Shown one piece after another: positions 50,923 through 59,653 of a stretch of 64,000 bases of DNA. The position numbers were made by a program, and so were the translations under genes. The DNA lies in the NCBI GenBank assembly GCA_963722295.1, contig CAVRLB010000010.1, positions 124,001 through 188,000 on the forward strand. The letters are read 5' to 3'. Numbering within the stretch: position 1 is the first letter of the stretch; every line of letters starts with the position of its first letter. The DNA comes from Brooklawnia sp032229645 (GTDB taxonomy: Bacteria; Actinomycetota; Actinomycetes; Propionibacteriales; Propionibacteriaceae). The notes under the pieces were generated by a model. It was not told the DNA's origin and did not search any database. It was given only the letters and a program-made list of their open reading frames with translations.

Positions 50923-52185
50923 CTAGGTGACGGCGCCGCGAGTGCGGAACTCTTCGGTGTCCCAGGCACGGGTGTCGAGGATCTCAGCGAGGATCTCGAC
51001 CGCGTCCCAGATATCGGTGAAGCTCAAGTAGAGCGGGGTGAGCCCGAGTCGTATCACTTCGGGCTCTCGGTAGTCACCGATCACGCCGCGCGCGATGAGA
51101 GCTCGGACGATTGCGTATCCCTCGGGATGACGGAAGCTCACATGGCTGCCTCGGCGGTCATGTTCGCGCGGCGTGATCAACGTCAGCGGATGATCGGCGC
51201 ACGTGGTCTCGACCAGGTCGATCAGCAGATCGGCCAACGCTAGTGACTTGCGCCGCACCTCGGCCATATCGGCCTCGGCGGCGATTTCCAGACCGCATTC
51301 GGCGATCGCCATCGAGGTGATCGGCTGAGTGCCGCAGAGGTAGCGGCCGATGCCTTCGGCCGGCACGTATTCCGGGCGCATGTCGAACGGCGCCCGATGG
51401 CTCCACCAGCCTGACAGCGGCTGCCAGAATCGGTTCTGGTGCTGCTCGCTGACCCAGATGAACGCTGGGGCACCCGGACCGGCGTTCAGATACTTGTACG
51501 TACAACCGACCGCGAAATCGGCGGCGCAGGCAGACAGCTCAATCGGCAACGCGCCCGCGGTATGGCACAGGTCCCACAGCATCAGCGCGCCCGCGTTGTG
51601 GGCTTGGGCGGTGACCGCCGCCATGTCCCGCAGCAGACCGGTGCGGTAATTGACGTGCGAGAGCGCAACCAAGGCGACGGAGTCGTCCAGCAGGTCGTCG
51701 AGGTTGACCTGGTCGTCATTGATCAACTTGAGTTCGTAACCACGGTCGATGAAAGCAGCCAGGCCCTGCAGGATGTAGAGATCGGTGGGGAAGTTGTCGC
51801 GCTCGGAGATGATGACCCGTCGTCCGGGACGATCGGCTTCTTGGATAGTCAGCGCCGCGGCGACCGCTTTGAAAAGGTTGATGGACGTGCTGTCGGTGAC
51901 CACAGTCTCACCGGCCTGACCACCGATCAGCGGAGAGAGCATCTCGCCAAGCCGGGCCGGCAGATCGAACCAACCCCGGGTGTTCCAGGCCCGGATCAGC
52001 TGATCACCCCACTCTTCGCTAATGACCTCAGCAGCGCGATGCGGCGCCGTGGCCGGCATCGGGCCGAGAGAGTTACCGTCCAAGTAGATGACGCCCTGGG
52101 GAAGAACGAACCTACTGCGAAAGCCGGCCAGCGGATCGCGTTCGTCCGCCTGCATGCAGGCTGCACGGCTAGTAGGGGTATTCAT
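50923..52185 (-). CDS. kynU: Kynureninase
   Basis: 420-residue PLP enzyme that hydrolyses L-kynurenine to anthranilate and L-alanine. The PLP lysine is Lys231 in CTYKYLNAGPGAPAF, and the cofactor-contact Asp205 and His208 lie in WDLCHTAGA. The N-terminal LDGNSLGPMP, TDSTSINLFK and RDNFPTDLY segments are family-typical. Length is normal. It is divergent from an Lrp/AsnC gene, as in the kyn operons of pseudomonads. No tryptophan 2,3-dioxygenase gene is nearby, so the enzyme may act on imported kynurenine. Confidence 0.95.
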   Translation of the reverse strand: MNTPTSRAACMQADERDPLAGFRSRFVLPQGVIYLDGNSLGPMPATAPHRAAEVISEEWGDQLIRAWNTRGWFDLPARLGEMLSPLIGGQAGETVVTDSTSINLFKAVAAALTIQEADRPGRRVIISERDNFPTDLYILQGLAAFIDRGYELKLINDDQVNLDDLLDDSVALVALSHVNYRTGLLRDMAAVTAQAHNAGALMLWDLCHTAGALPIELSACAADFAVGCTYKYLNAGPGAPAFIWVSEQHQNRFWQPLSGWWSHRAPFDMRPEYVPAEGIGRYLCGTQPITSMAIAECGLEIAAEADMAEVRRKSLALADLLIDLVETTCADHPLTLITPREHDRRGSHVSFRHPEGYAIVRALIARGVIGDYREPEVIRLGLTPLYLSFTDIWDAVEILAEILDTRAWDTEEFRTRGAVT

Positions 52186-52323
52186 CGCAGATCCCTTCGA
52201 TAGATTGACTCCGACTTCGGATGCGACGGTGCACCGAGCTTCGTCCTCAATGGATGCGAGAATCCTGAACTACCCGCGGGCGGTCTGCTATTGTCTTCGA
52301 ATATTGACTCAGCGGAGGCAACG

Positions 52324-52812
52324 ATGGCCAGATTAGATTTCGAATCGCTGTCGATCTGCGAAATCGAAACGAACAATCTTCGGCTGGATTCAGTAGATGT
52401 GTCGCTACTGCAGCAGCTCTCGGACAACGGGCGCAGGCCCAACAATGCGCTCGCAACCCACGCCGGTGTCGCACCCTCGACGGCCCTGTCCAGGGTACGG
52501 CGTCTGGAAGAGATAGGCGTGATCAGGGGCTACCACGCCGACCTTGATCTCGCACTGCTCGGGTTCGGCATCGAGGCCCTGCTCTTCTTGCGGGTGCAAC
52601 CGAACGCACGCACCAGAATGCTCGGGATCGCCCGCCGTTTGCGGGCAGAGTCGCAGGTCCAGCAGGTATTCGTGGTCGGTGGTGATCGAGATCTGGTCGT
52701 CGATGTCATCTGCAAGAGCACCTCGGATTTACGGGACTTCCTGCACCACAAGATTGGATCAGATCTCGATCTCGGGTCCTCAAGCACCAGCTTGGTCCTG
52801 GAGACCCTGTGA
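52324..52812 (+). CDS. Lrp/AsnC regulator, probable kyn regulator (KynR-like)
   Basis: 162 residues from ATG 52324, which has GGAGG 6 bases upstream; an in-frame TTG at 52291 is less likely. A helix-turn-helix lies at about 22-65 (LDSVDVSLLQQLSDNGRRPNNALATHAGVAPSTALSRVRRLEE), followed by an RAM ligand domain. It is divergent from kynU and one base upstream of the arylformamidase gene. In Pseudomonas, KynR of this family activates kynBAU in response to kynurenine, and the same logic fits here. It is about 40% alike by eye to the AldR-like protein in the neighbouring module. Confidence 0.85.
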   Translation: MARLDFESLSICEIETNNLRLDSVDVSLLQQLSDNGRRPNNALATHAGVAPSTALSRVRRLEEIGVIRGYHADLDLALLGFGIEALLFLRVQPNARTRMLGIARRLRAESQVQQVFVVGGDRDLVVDVICKSTSDLRDFLHHKIGSDLDLGSSSTSLVLETL

Positions 52813-52813
52813 G

Positions 52814-53590
52814 ATGACAACGACCCGAGATGAGCTGAACGTCGGCTACGGACCGGACCCGGCGCAGGTCTACGATGTCCGGCTGCCCGCTGCGCAGATG
52901 CAGTCCATGGGCCGGCGGCTGCCCACGGCGGTTGTCATCCACGGCGGCTTCTGGCGCGGCATCTGGGATCGCAGCCACGCCGCCGGGCAGGCGCAGCGCT
53001 TCGCAGACACCGGTCACCCGACTGCGGTAATGGAGTATCGGCGGATGGGAATGCCGGGTGGTGGCTACCCGGGCACATTGGAGGATCTGCGGGCGGGTCT
53101 GGCGGCCATCATCGCCGATCCCCGGTTTCCGGAACCACGGGTCTTGGTGGGTCACTCGGCGGGTGGACAACTCGCGCTATATGCACTGGAAACTTGCGAC
53201 GGAGTCGCCGGGGCCGTCGTCCTGGGCGGCTGCGTCGACCTCGGGCTGGCGGTGGAACGCAACCTCGGCAACGGTGCCGCACTCGATTTCCTCGGGGGCG
53301 GCCCTGTCCAGCTACCCGAACGCTATGCGGACGCCGACCCCGCCGCGCGATTGCCGTCGGCCGGCCGGGTGGTACTTATTCATGGCATCGAGGACGACGA
53401 AGTCCCGCTGGCGATCAGCGAGTCGTATCTGGCGAAGGCGATCGCGGCAGGGTCGCAGGTGAGTCTCGTCCGGCTGCCCGGTGTCGGCCACTATGAACTG
53501 ATCGATCCGGACGATGCCGCGTTCGAGCCCGTGCTCGCCGCAGTCGACGGTTTCGGGGATCTTGAATGCCGGCGCGTGGCGGAGGACTAG
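52814..53590 (+). CDS. kynB: Alpha/beta hydrolase, probable kynurenine formamidase
   Basis: 258 residues from ATG 52814, immediately after the regulator stop (TGA-G-ATG). Alpha/beta-hydrolase fold with oxyanion motif HGGFWRG (43-49), nucleophile Ser115 in GHSAGG, an acidic residue in GIEDDEVPL (about 194-195) and His226 in GVGHYELID. This class includes arylformamidases that split N-formylkynurenine to kynurenine and formate. The position with kynU and a KynR-like regulator makes that the best call. It is not related to the metal-dependent KynB of pseudomonads, so the symbol is functional rather than by homology. Confidence 0.78.
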   Translation: MTTTRDELNVGYGPDPAQVYDVRLPAAQMQSMGRRLPTAVVIHGGFWRGIWDRSHAAGQAQRFADTGHPTAVMEYRRMGMPGGGYPGTLEDLRAGLAAIIADPRFPEPRVLVGHSAGGQLALYALETCDGVAGAVVLGGCVDLGLAVERNLGNGAALDFLGGGPVQLPERYADADPAARLPSAGRVVLIHGIEDDEVPLAISESYLAKAIAAGSQVSLVRLPGVGHYELIDPDDAAFEPVLAAVDGFGDLECRRVAED

Positions 53591-53749
53591 GCGTCTGCTG
53601 AGCAGTCGAGATTGGCAAGAAACCCACACGCTTACGAATACTCTGCCCTGTCAAGCATTGACGCTATTGACGTAAATGTATTCGGGCCGCCGCTCAGTCA
53701 AGCACCTCGTCCAGTTCTGCGACGGGCGGATCCCCGGGAAGCACACCAA

Positions 53750-53773
53750 TGGGAGGGCACTCATGCCCTCCCA
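53750..53773 (+). terminator. Terminator hairpin after the kyn operon
   Basis: TGGGAGGGCA (53750-53759) pairs perfectly with TGCCCTCCCA (53764-53773) over a four-base loop. The 267-base stretch from 53591 to 53857 holds no gene, only this hairpin and the tRNA terminator. Confidence 0.6.
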
Positions 53774-53817
53774 GAGCGGAACTCGACGCTTGGCGTCTCA
53801 ACTGCTTCGTCGACCTC

Positions 53818-53843
53818 GGGAGAGCAAGCAGGCTTGCTCTCCC
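53818..53843 (-). terminator. Terminator hairpin of tRNA-Ser(CGA)
   Basis: GGGAGAGCAAGC and GCTTGCTCTCCC are perfect 12-bp arms around two bases, 14 bases beyond the tRNA 3' end on the minus strand. The hairpin after the other tRNA-Ser has a similar flank (CTCGGGA before, CTCGG after). Confidence 0.65.
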
Positions 53844-53857
53844 CTCGGCCTTCCTCG

Positions 53858-53942
53858 CGGTGACGGAGGGATTTGAACCCTCGGTGGCTTGCACCACACT
53901 CGCTTTCGAGGCGAGCTCTTTCGGCCGCTCAGACACGTCACC
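53858..53942 (-). tRNA. tRNA-Ser(CGA)
   Basis: The minus strand reads as a complete class II tRNA with a 7-bp acceptor stem (GGTGACG/CGTCACC), D arm, anticodon loop CTCGAAA with anticodon CGA, a long variable arm (TGTGGTGCAAGCCACC) and a TTCAAAT T-loop. The discriminator is G. CCA is not encoded. It decodes UCG. Confidence 0.97.
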
Positions 53943-54005
53943 GTCGACTAGGGTACGGCATCGGCCACCGGTTTTTCCAATCGGCCTTTTTGAATCGACC
54001 CGGGC

Positions 54006-54443
54006 TCAGCCGCGACGCTGGGCGAAGAAGGCTTTCAGTTGCGCCTCGGCCTCTGCGGCCAGCACACCGGCGGTGACTTCCACCCGATGAGTCAAGCGAG
54101 GATCCCGCACGAGGTCCCACAGCGACGACACAGCCCCCGCCTTAGGATCGAAAGCCCCGAAGACGAGGCGCTCGATGCGGGCGGCAACGATTGCCCCGGC
54201 GCACATCGCACACGGTTCGAGGGTCACCACCAGGGTGCATCCGGGCAACCGCCAGCCATCGCCGACAACGGCCTCGGCTCGGCGCAACGCCACGATCTCG
54301 GCATGCGCGCTGACATCCGCATGTATTTCGCGCTCATTGCCGCCGCTCGACAACTGCTCACCATCGGCCGCCAGCACGACCGCGCCAACCGGGACATCCC
54401 CGCCGGCCGCAGCCAGTTCGGCCATCTCCAGCGCTCGCCGCAT
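54006..54443 (-). CDS. tadA: tRNA-specific adenosine-34 deaminase
   Basis: 145 residues. Zinc-dependent deaminase that converts A34 to inosine in tRNA-Arg(ACG). The zinc-site motifs are HAE (47-49, Glu49 the proton shuttle) and PCAMC (77-81). The C-terminal FGAFDPKAGAVSSLWDLVRDPRLTHRVEV segment is TadA-specific. Its substrate tRNA-Arg(ACG) is also in this window (61401-61473). The ATG at 54443 is the only clear in-frame start. The upstream gene for its associated acidic protein ends 17 bases before it, and the two form an operon. Confidence 0.93.
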   Translation of the reverse strand: MRRALEMAELAAAGGDVPVGAVVLAADGEQLSSGGNEREIHADVSAHAEIVALRRAEAVVGDGWRLPGCTLVVTLEPCAMCAGAIVAARIERLVFGAFDPKAGAVSSLWDLVRDPRLTHRVEVTAGVLAAEAEAQLKAFFAQRRG

Positions 54444-54460
54444 CGCGGCGTCCCATCGGC

Positions 54461-55108
54461 TCAGTTGATCGCCCGTTCGAATGGTCCGCTGAGCTTCATC
54501 AGATCGATGACCTGGTGCACCAGCTGGTCGGAATCCTCATCGGGGTCGCCGGCGATCTGCTCCATGTCGAACTCGCTGACGCCCTGATCGGCCAGCATCT
54601 CGAAATCGCCCAGCACCTCAGAATCGTCGTCCGGATCGGGTACCTCAATGCCGAGATAATCGACCACATCGCGGGCGATCGGCCAGTCATTGGAAGCAAT
54701 GGAATCGCTCAGCAGCACCTGCACCGTTCGTCCCCGCACCCGGCAGAGCACGAAGAACTGCCCCGCGATCGAGACCACACCCAGAGCGCCGGCGTCTCCG
54801 GGAAGCCGACGCAGTTGCTCCACGAGCTCTTCCAGATCGTTCGCCAGCTGCGGAGCCAGCTCCGTGGCAACCCCGACGCCGTCCTCACGGTACAGCGCGA
54901 CGACGAAGTCGATCTCTTCCTCGGTGGCGTCGTCGTAATCGTCGTCGAAGTCGTCGTCCTCATCGTCTTCGTCGTCCGAATCGTCGTCGTCTAGTTCGTC
55001 ATAGTCGTCCGGGACGATGCCGTCGTCCGGATCGGCATCGCGGGCATCAAATTCGTCGCCCAGGCCCTCGGGCTCACCGTCTACGAACTGCTCATCATCA
55101 GCGCTCAT
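54461..55108 (-). CDS. tRNA adenosine deaminase-associated protein
   Basis: 215 residues matching the actinobacterial protein family found next to tadA (TIGR03941). Residues 1-65 are extremely acidic, including a nearly unbroken Asp/Glu run. A folded domain follows with EEIDFVVALYREDGVGVATELAPQLANDLEELV and GQFFVLCRVRGRTVQVLLSDSIASNDWPIA. Its biochemical role is unknown; genomic linkage suggests it assists TadA. Confidence 0.9.
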   Translation of the reverse strand: MSADDEQFVDGEPEGLGDEFDARDADPDDGIVPDDYDELDDDDSDDEDDEDDDFDDDYDDATEEEIDFVVALYREDGVGVATELAPQLANDLEELVEQLRRLPGDAGALGVVSIAGQFFVLCRVRGRTVQVLLSDSIASNDWPIARDVVDYLGIEVPDPDDDSEVLGDFEMLADQGVSEFDMEQIAGDPDEDSDQLVHQVIDLMKLSGPFERAIN

Positions 55109-55236
55109 ATCCTGGCTCCTCTTGTTCCCCGGGCGTACATCACCATGGTGTCAGATGCACGCTCCAGCTGAAAGTCCAGGGGCCACTTTCAGGCCCCACG
55201 CGCAATGCAGCATCGAGCTGTGCAAGGGTAAGCCAC

Positions 55237-55881
55237 GTGGATCTCAAGGTACTCGACCACCCGTTGGTGGCCCATAAGCTCACCTGCCTGCGCGATGTCA
55301 ACACCAAAAGCCCCACCTTCCGCGATCTGGTGGACGAATTGGTGACACTGCTGGCCTATGAAGCAACCCGCAATGTACGGACTCGGCCCATCACCATCCA
55401 GACGCCGGTCGTGGCCGAGACCCCAGGAGTTGCTCTGGCCGATCCGACACCCCTGGTCGTCCCGATCCTGCGGGCGGGACTCGGGATGCTCGGGGGCATG
55501 ACCCGACTGATGCCGACGGCTGAAGTGGGGTTCGTGGGCATGGTGCGGGACGAACAGACCCTCAAGCCGTTTACCTACGCCGAGCGGCTACCGAACGACC
55601 TGTCCGGGCGCCAATGCTTCGTCCTCGACCCGATGCTGGCGACCGGTGGGTCGCTCAGCGGCTGCGTGCAGTTCCTCGCCGAGCGCGGCGCCGACGACGT
55701 GACGTGCATCTGTCTGCTCGCCGCGCCCGAAGGGGTCGAGAAGTTCCGCTCGCTGGTCGACGAGCTGATCATCAAGACGACGCTGGTTGTCGCAGCGGTC
55801 GATGACCACCTGAATGAGCATGGCTATATCGTTCCGGGTCTCGGCGATGCCGGTGATCGACTCTACGGAATCGTCGACTGA
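55237..55881 (+). CDS. upp: Uracil phosphoribosyltransferase
   Basis: 214 residues, GTG start with AAGGG about 9 bases upstream. Salvages uracil to UMP with PRPP. The PRPP loop is FVLDPMLATGGSL (128-140), and the uracil-binding end is YIVPGLGDAGDRLYGIVD. The N-terminal LDHPLVAHKLTCLRD is standard. Divergence from the tadA operon is the common actinobacterial layout. Confidence 0.96.
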   Translation: MDLKVLDHPLVAHKLTCLRDVNTKSPTFRDLVDELVTLLAYEATRNVRTRPITIQTPVVAETPGVALADPTPLVVPILRAGLGMLGGMTRLMPTAEVGFVGMVRDEQTLKPFTYAERLPNDLSGRQCFVLDPMLATGGSLSGCVQFLAERGADDVTCICLLAAPEGVEKFRSLVDELIIKTTLVVAAVDDHLNEHGYIVPGLGDAGDRLYGIVD

Positions 55882-56046
55882 TTCGGGCAGACTCGAGTTG
55901 CTTGCTTCTCGTTGGCGTGACTAACTACATGCGAGTTGCCACTATCGCGCGCGCTAAATCGATTAAGCACCCGATTTGGCGACAGAACGCATGTACTTTG
56001 TCACGCTGCTGCTGCCGGCCACGCAAGAAATGTGCAGTGCAGACTG

Positions 56047-57087
56047 CTACTCGGAGGCCTCCACAGCCTCTTCGCCGTCATCGGCCGCGGCCAGACTCTC
56101 GGCTTCCTGCTTAGCGGCCCAGTCCTGCGCGGTGCGCGGCTTGGTCGGATCGATGAACTGCTGCTGCGGGCCACCGAGGGTCGCCAGCATCTGGCGCACG
56201 TTCGACAGCTGCGCGGTGATCGAATCACGGCGTGCGGTGGCGGCCGCAAGCTCCCGCTCGGAGTTCTGCCGGATGCCTTCGGCTCGCTGCTTCGCCTCCG
56301 ACAGCATCGTGTTGGCCTGGTTCTGGGCATCCTTGACGATCTGCTCAGCCTGGTTGCGAGCATCAATGGTGACCCGCTCGGCCTCGGCGTGGGCCTCGTT
56401 CAGCTTCTCGGTGGCCAGGTCGACCTCGGCTGTCTTCTTCTCCAACGCCGAGTTCAGTTCGTTCATGGCGTCGGCGCGGCGCTCAGCGAGCGTCTGCTCG
56501 AAGTCGGCCGCAGCGGCGGCAGCCTGGGCGCGCTGCGCCTCGTAGACGGCCTCTGCCTCTTCCAGGCGGGCGGTTGCCTCGCCGTAAGCCGACTCGCGCA
56601 GGTGATCGGCCTGCTGCTTTGCTTCCTCGACAGTCCGGGCGGCATCGGCCTGGGCCTGAGAACGCAATTCGCCTGCTTCACGTTCGGCGTTCGCCACCAG
56701 GTCTACCGCCTGCTGCTTCGTCTGGGCAGTCAGCAGATCGGCATCGGATTGAGCAGTGCTGCGCAGTCCATCGGCCTCGTCCTGGGCGAGGGTCAGCATC
56801 TGTCCGACGCGCGCCCCGAGGTTGGCGTAACTCTGCGGCACGCCACCGTCGCGCTCCTCCCGCGCCTCCTGCACGGCCTGCTCCAGCATCTCGACGCGCG
56901 CGCCCAGATCGTCGCTGGCCTGGCGGAGCTTGGCATTCTCCACCGTTTGTACGGCGTTCTCGTCATGCGCTCGGCTGAGATCTGATTGCAGCTGCCTGAT
57001 ACTCGTGCTCAGCTGAGCAACCTTCTGATCGACCTCGCTGGGTTCGTAACCCTTGCGGACGAGGCGGAATGCGGCCTCCGTCATCAT
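56047..57087 (-). CDS. DivIVA-like coiled-coil protein (FilP/Scy-type)
   Basis: 346 residues. The short N-terminal segment FRLVRKGYEPSEVDQKVAQL (7-26) resembles the DivIVA membrane-curvature domain. A long alpha-helical coiled coil follows (about 25-300), rich in Ala/Glu/Gln with regular heptad and hendecad spacing, and then a short acidic end. Such proteins act as cytoskeletal scaffolds for polar growth or division in Actinobacteria (FilP and Scy in Streptomyces). It lies 12 bases downstream of the next, related coiled-coil gene and shares a C-terminal motif with it (ARRDSITAQL here, ARRDNIASEL there). Confidence 0.8.
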   Translation of the reverse strand: MMTEAAFRLVRKGYEPSEVDQKVAQLSTSIRQLQSDLSRAHDENAVQTVENAKLRQASDDLGARVEMLEQAVQEAREERDGGVPQSYANLGARVGQMLTLAQDEADGLRSTAQSDADLLTAQTKQQAVDLVANAEREAGELRSQAQADAARTVEEAKQQADHLRESAYGEATARLEEAEAVYEAQRAQAAAAAADFEQTLAERRADAMNELNSALEKKTAEVDLATEKLNEAHAEAERVTIDARNQAEQIVKDAQNQANTMLSEAKQRAEGIRQNSERELAAATARRDSITAQLSNVRQMLATLGGPQQQFIDPTKPRTAQDWAAKQEAESLAAADDGEEAVEASE

Positions 57088-57099
57088 TGCTCTCCTTGG

Positions 57100-58527
57100 C
57101 TATTCGGCGTTGCTACGGTTCTCGGGAACATTTTCATGAATGGTCGGTACGGGCACGGCGAGGGCTTCGATCACGCCCGACAGATGACCAAGTTCGCTGG
57201 CGATGTTGTCGCGACGGGCAGCCAGCCGCGAGACCTCTGCCCGGGATTTCCACAGCATCTCGTCGGCTTCCCGACGCACCCGGTCGGCATCGTTGCGGGC
57301 TTCGCGCAGCAGCTGCACGGCCTCGGCGCGCGTCTGGCTGGTCTGCTCGAAGGTCTCCTGACGCAGTGTGGTGAGGTCGGCGTTGACGCGCTCCCGGATT
57401 CGCCGGGCACTATCTTCCGCCTCGGCCTTCTGCGCGGCCGCCCGGGTCACCATGCCATCGGCTTCACGAGTGGCGGCCTCAAGACGGTCCTTGGCGGCCC
57501 GCTCGGCCTCGTCCAAGGTGCGGGCCGCGTCTGCCTGGGCTGCCCGCAACGTCGCTTCGGCTTGCGAGGTCAGTTCATCGCTGCGGGCCCTGGCATCTCT
57601 GAGCTCGGTGCGCGAACTGTGCGCCTGACGGGCGATCAGAACCTGCAACTGTTGATGGACCTGCTTGCGATGGGCGGCTGCCGCGGCCCGAGTCTGCTCG
57701 CCGGTCCGTTCGGCCTCCGACTGCGCGCCGGCCAGCAGCTCGCTGATCGTCTGATTCGTCCAGTCCAGCTGCTGCTGAGCCTCGTTGGTGATGCGGACGT
57801 ACTCGACCTCAGCTTCGGCACGGCGCTGCTCGGCGTCGGCTTGACCAGCCTCGACGATGGCCGCTGCCTGCGCCTTGGCCTGCGTGAGTTCCCGCGCGGC
57901 CTGCTCGGTGGCCTGGTGCGCGGCCTGCTGTGCCTCACGGACGACGCGCGCGGCCTCGGCCTGCGCCTCGGCGACCATCGTGCTGCAGCGCTCGTCGGTG
58001 TCTGCCTGCTCGGCGGCGATCCGCTCGCTGGACTCCTGGGTGTCCGCGGTGATCGACGCCCGGGCGGTGGCCAGCTCATTGTCGATCTGCTGGCGAACCT
58101 GGGCGGTGTTCGCCTCGGTCCGCGCGATCAGGTGGGCGGCCTTGTCACGGGCGGCCGCGGTGACTTGGTCGGCCTCCGCGAGCGCTTCGGCGAGCGCAGC
58201 ATTGGCCTGTTGTTCGGCTGTCGCGGTGATCTGGTTGGCCTGCGCGAGAGCTTCGTCCATCCGGGCCTCGACATCGACGCGAGCCTGGATCAGGATGCGC
58301 TGTGCCTCGTCCTTCAGGTCGACCGCCTGCTGATGCTGTCGCGCGACATCGGCGTGCATGCGCTCGATATCGACATTCGCGTCGTCGGCGTCCTGCTTCT
58401 TCTTTATCGCGTACTCGTCCGCCTCACGGCGCACCTGATCGGCGACGTTCTGGGCGACTTCTAAGATGCGGGAGGCGCGACGGGCGATGTCACCATCGAG
58501 GGTGTCACCATCGTCCAGGTCAGCCAT
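57100..58527 (-). CDS. Long coiled-coil protein, paralogue of its neighbour
   Basis: 475 residues, helical almost throughout (about 12-450), with Ala/Glu/Gln/Arg heptads and hendecads and no membrane segment. It lacks the DivIVA-like N-terminal motif of the downstream partner and instead starts with an acidic leader (ADLDDGDTLDGD). The end motif ARRDNIASELGHLSG and the last 30 residues resemble the partner. It is probably a filament-forming scaffold that co-assembles with it. First gene of the two-gene operon. Confidence 0.75.
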   Translation of the reverse strand: MADLDDGDTLDGDIARRASRILEVAQNVADQVRREADEYAIKKKQDADDANVDIERMHADVARQHQQAVDLKDEAQRILIQARVDVEARMDEALAQANQITATAEQQANAALAEALAEADQVTAAARDKAAHLIARTEANTAQVRQQIDNELATARASITADTQESSERIAAEQADTDERCSTMVAEAQAEAARVVREAQQAAHQATEQAARELTQAKAQAAAIVEAGQADAEQRRAEAEVEYVRITNEAQQQLDWTNQTISELLAGAQSEAERTGEQTRAAAAAHRKQVHQQLQVLIARQAHSSRTELRDARARSDELTSQAEATLRAAQADAARTLDEAERAAKDRLEAATREADGMVTRAAAQKAEAEDSARRIRERVNADLTTLRQETFEQTSQTRAEAVQLLREARNDADRVRREADEMLWKSRAEVSRLAARRDNIASELGHLSGVIEALAVPVPTIHENVPENRSNAE

Positions 58528-58592
58528 GCGTCCATTCTGCCATCACGCTTCGTTCCCGCTTTCATCGAGTCATCCGGACGCTGGTTCGACGT

Positions 58593-58676
58593 CAACGTGC
58601 TTCAGTGCTCCCCAGATGCCTCGTTGAGCCATGATCGGGATCCCCGGCGCAATCTGGGGAGCAACCAAGCACGTTG
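58593..58676. repeat. 84-bp inverted repeat with 25-bp arms
   Basis: CAACGTGCTT-CAG-TGCTCCCCAGAT (58593-58617) is matched by the inverse ATCTGGGGAGCA-ACC-AAGCACGTTG (58652-58676). The outer 10 and inner 12 bases pair perfectly around three mismatches, and the loop is 34 bases. No T-run follows on either side. It lies between the end of menB and the start of the coiled-coil operon. It may be a terminator or attenuator, or a small dispersed element. Confidence 0.75.
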
Positions 58677-58698
58677 GGTACGCGCGCTCAGTGGTCGT

Positions 58699-59610
<912 letters not shown>

Positions 59611-59653
59611 AGTGTCAAACTATCCGTAATCCACTTCGGACGAGGAGTCACCC

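Noticed and set aside
56986..58464. 492-codon open frame opposite the long coiled-coil gene
   Set aside because: The Leu/Gly-rich translation is the predictable complement of Ala/Glu/Gln heptad codons, not a membrane protein.
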